Shown: piece by piece, positions 6,997 through 8,233 of the stretch
Position numbering within the stretch: position 1 is the stretch's first letter
Layout: each line of letters opens with the position of its first letter
Origin: an uncultured Bacilli bacterium
Lineage (GTDB): Bacteria; Bacillota_I; Bacilli_A; RF39; UBA660
Reading direction: 5' to 3'
Length of the DNA: 8,233 bases
NCBI GenBank assembly: GCA_910586195.1
Contig: CAJUHO010000044.1
Location: 1 to 8,233 of the forward strand
Made by a program: the position numbers and the translations under genes
The notes under the pieces: generated by a model
The model's database searches: none
Seen by the model: only the letters and a program-made list of their open reading frames with translations
What the model was told of the DNA's origin: nothing

Positions 6997-7998
6997 ATGG
7001 ATTTGAGTTTTAGAATTATATGGTTTGAAGATAATGATGAGTGGTATAGATCTTTATCGCGAAGGGTATCCAAATACATTAAGGGAAAGAATTTTAAAGT
7101 TGAAATAGAGCGTGTAAAGGCTTCTGATTTTGTGTTACAAGATTATCAGATTCAAAATTACGATTTGCTTATAGTGGATTATCAATTGGAAAAAATTTAT
7201 GATCAAGAGAAGGAACTTAATATTTATGGTTCAGAGATTATTCGTATGATTAGAAATGGTAAGTTTGTAAATGATGTTCTATTTTATTCAAGTAATGGTT
7301 TTGAAAAACTCAATAATGTTATGAAGCAAGAAGGATTACAGGGTGTTTTTATCGCAGATCGCGACAATGATGAGTTTATGGAAATGGTTAAACTGCTAAT
7401 AGATAAAGCGGTTAGAAGAGCGGAAAATCTTGTTAATATCAGAGGAGTAGTTATGGATACGACCAGTGGTTTTGATAATAAGATTCGGGATTTGATAGGC
7501 ATTCTTTGGCGAACTTTAGGAGATAAGGAAATTAAGATTGCGAATGATATTAAGAAGAGAATCTTGATGGATAATATTAAGACAGCAAAAAAACTTGAGG
7601 AAAAGTATCCGGAGATTAATGCAGAGAATATTGATGAGTTGTTGAACGAAAGAGATTTTTCTTCAATTAGGCAGGCGAGATTATTGAGTTGGTGTATAAA
7701 TTCAAATGAAATGCTTCAAAAGAAGCTTTTGACGATTATACAAGATTGTTTGCAGTTAGATCAAGAAGTGGAACAGATAAATTTTTATAAATTGTATGAT
7801 GTAGATATAATCAAATATAGAAATGCATTAGCCCATGTTAAAAAGTCGCCATCAATAGATAGTAAAGTTATCATGGTGGAGATTGATGGGAAACCTATAC
7901 GATTTGATCAAAAACTATGTGATCAGTTGAGAAAAAAGTTGTTAAATTATGAGAAAGCATTAGATTCTATGTATGATTACATAGAAAGCAATTATTAG
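6997..7998 (+). CDS. Receiver-domain protein with a C-terminal HEPN-like helical domain
   Basis: A 333-residue soluble protein, the likely partner of the preceding kinase-like protein. Residues 1-145 resemble a response-regulator receiver: RIIWFEDND provides the acidic pair Glu11-Asp12, LLIVDYQL holds the predicted phosphoacceptor Asp61, and VLFYSSNG gives the switch serine (98 or 99). The conserved lysine near the end of the fold is not evident; the corresponding stretch reads GVFIADRDN. After NIRGVVMDTTSGFD (147-160) comes a helix-rich part with IKYRNALAHVKKS (272-284), giving Arg275-Asn276 and His280. This RNxxxH pattern is typical of HEPN domains, many of which are RNases of toxin and phage-defence systems, though some are inactive. 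No DNA-binding output domain is visible, so it is probably not a transcription factor. Start ATG 6997 has a weak AGG 8 nt upstream; the in-frame TTG at 6991 is too close to it. The receiver call is fairly firm; the HEPN call is moderate. Confidence 0.82.
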   Translation: MDLSFRIIWFEDNDEWYRSLSRRVSKYIKGKNFKVEIERVKASDFVLQDYQIQNYDLLIVDYQLEKIYDQEKELNIYGSEIIRMIRNGKFVNDVLFYSSNGFEKLNNVMKQEGLQGVFIADRDNDEFMEMVKLLIDKAVRRAENLVNIRGVVMDTTSGFDNKIRDLIGILWRTLGDKEIKIANDIKKRILMDNIKTAKKLEEKYPEINAENIDELLNERDFSSIRQARLLSWCINSNEMLQKKLLTIIQDCLQLDQEVEQINFYKLYDVDIIKYRNALAHVKKSPSIDSKVIMVEIDGKPIRFDQKLCDQLRKKLLNYEKALDSMYDYIESNY

Positions 7999-8052
7999 TT
8001 GTTTGATTGAAGGTAAGAATGTCCTGCCTTAAAATATTCTAGAATGGATATG

Positions 8053-8058
8053 TTGACA
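8053..8058 (+). promoter_or_regulatory. Consensus -35 box without a clear -10
   Basis: TTGACA matches the -35 consensus exactly and lies after the last large gene, so it could serve whatever follows. With normal spacing the -10 position reads AATTAG (8076-8081), a poor match; TAGAAA at 8079-8084 is 20 nt away. The start of a new transcription unit is possible but not shown. Confidence 0.25.
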
Positions 8059-8106
8059 TTTGGTTGTTTCTGTGAAATTAGAAAACTAAAAAGGGAGTGC
8101 CAAATA

Positions 8107-8205
8107 ATGCAAAAAAGAAATGATAAGAAAAACACAGGAAAAATGGACATGCCCTTTTTAGAAAAATTTATGGTACCACTAGTGTGCTGCACCGTTCATA
8201 TTTAA
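8107..8205 (+). CDS. Doubtful 32-residue ORF after the receiver-HEPN gene
   Basis: ATG 8107 follows AAGGGAG (8091-8097) at 9 nt and a consensus -35 box further upstream, and runs to TAA at 8203. The product is lysine-rich at the start (MQKRNDKKNTGKM) and then hydrophobic with two adjacent cysteines (VPLVCCTVHI). No family is recognised. It could be a real small peptide, a leader, or the remnant of a gene broken by a stop or frameshift. The ribosome site is the only strong support. Confidence 0.3.
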   Translation: MQKRNDKKNTGKMDMPFLEKFMVPLVCCTVHI

Positions 8206-8233
8206 AATATTTTTATCCATCAATCGGCGTTTT

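Noticed and set aside
4751..7998. Detocs-type two-component defence system
   Set aside because: The kinase here has a MORC-like N-terminal ATPase rather than the sensor arrangement I associate with Detocs, and the receiver carries an RNxxxH helical domain instead of a nucleotide phosphatase-type or other known Detocs effector.
8010..8030. Hairpin AAGGTA / TGCCTT with a 9-nt loop after the receiver-HEPN gene
   Set aside because: The stem is six pairs with one wobble and is followed by AAAATATTC, not a T run, so it is not a credible terminator.
8036..8045. Perfect 10-bp palindrome ATTCTAGAAT upstream of the TTGACA box
   Set aside because: It is too short and occurs only once, and no regulator that would bind it is visible; chance is likely in AT-rich DNA.
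7995..8192. Minus-strand 65-residue frame with a hydrophobic stretch
   Set aside because: It would start at GTG with no ribosome site in the AT-rich sequence before it, ends at the receiver gene, and runs opposite to every other gene. Its hydrophobic part is the antisense of an A/G-rich region.

Overview
The window is AT-rich, all recognisable genes lie on the + strand, and they have strong AGGAG-type ribosome binding sites, several GTG/TTG start contexts and a consensus sigma-A-type promoter. This suggests a low-GC Firmicute, most likely of class Clostridia; the genus cannot be read from the sequence. No tRNA, rRNA, CRISPR array or transposase was seen. The gene content is that of a defence island.

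Layout. (1) 3-1379: 3' part of a McrB-type AAA+ motor gene whose reading frame runs off the left edge. (2) 1384-2616: an McrC-like nuclease of the LlaJI restriction endonuclease family, starting 4 nt after the motor gene stops. (3) 2666-3103: a Vsr mismatch endonuclease. (4) 3173-3490: a small protein of unknown function. (5) 3559-4758: a C5-cytosine DNA methyltransferase with its own near-consensus promoter lying over the end of gene 4. (6) 4751-6994: a large protein with two GHKL ATPase domains, a MORC/MutL-like module at the N-terminus and a histidine-kinase-like catalytic domain at the C-terminus, joined by a coiled coil. (7) 6997-7998: a receiver (response-regulator-like) domain fused to a helical C-terminal region carrying an RNxxxH motif of the HEPN type. 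(8) 7999-8233: mostly non-coding, with one doubtful 32-residue ORF.

How the genes may work together. Genes 1 and 2 would form a GTP-driven restriction complex like LlaJI. Gene 5 would protect host DNA by making 5-methylcytosine, and gene 3 would correct the T:G mismatches left by 5mC deamination. Genes 5, 6 and 7 are packed together (an 8-nt overlap, then a 2-nt gap) and probably translated in a coupled way from the methyltransferase promoter. The strongest candidate for an undescribed system is this second half: a MORC-like ATPase/kinase with a receiver-HEPN partner, co-expressed with the methyltransferase. It might act as a phospho-signalled RNase that guards the restriction-modification system or serves as a back-up abortive response. 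That functional link is inference; the domain motifs and gene packing are seen directly.
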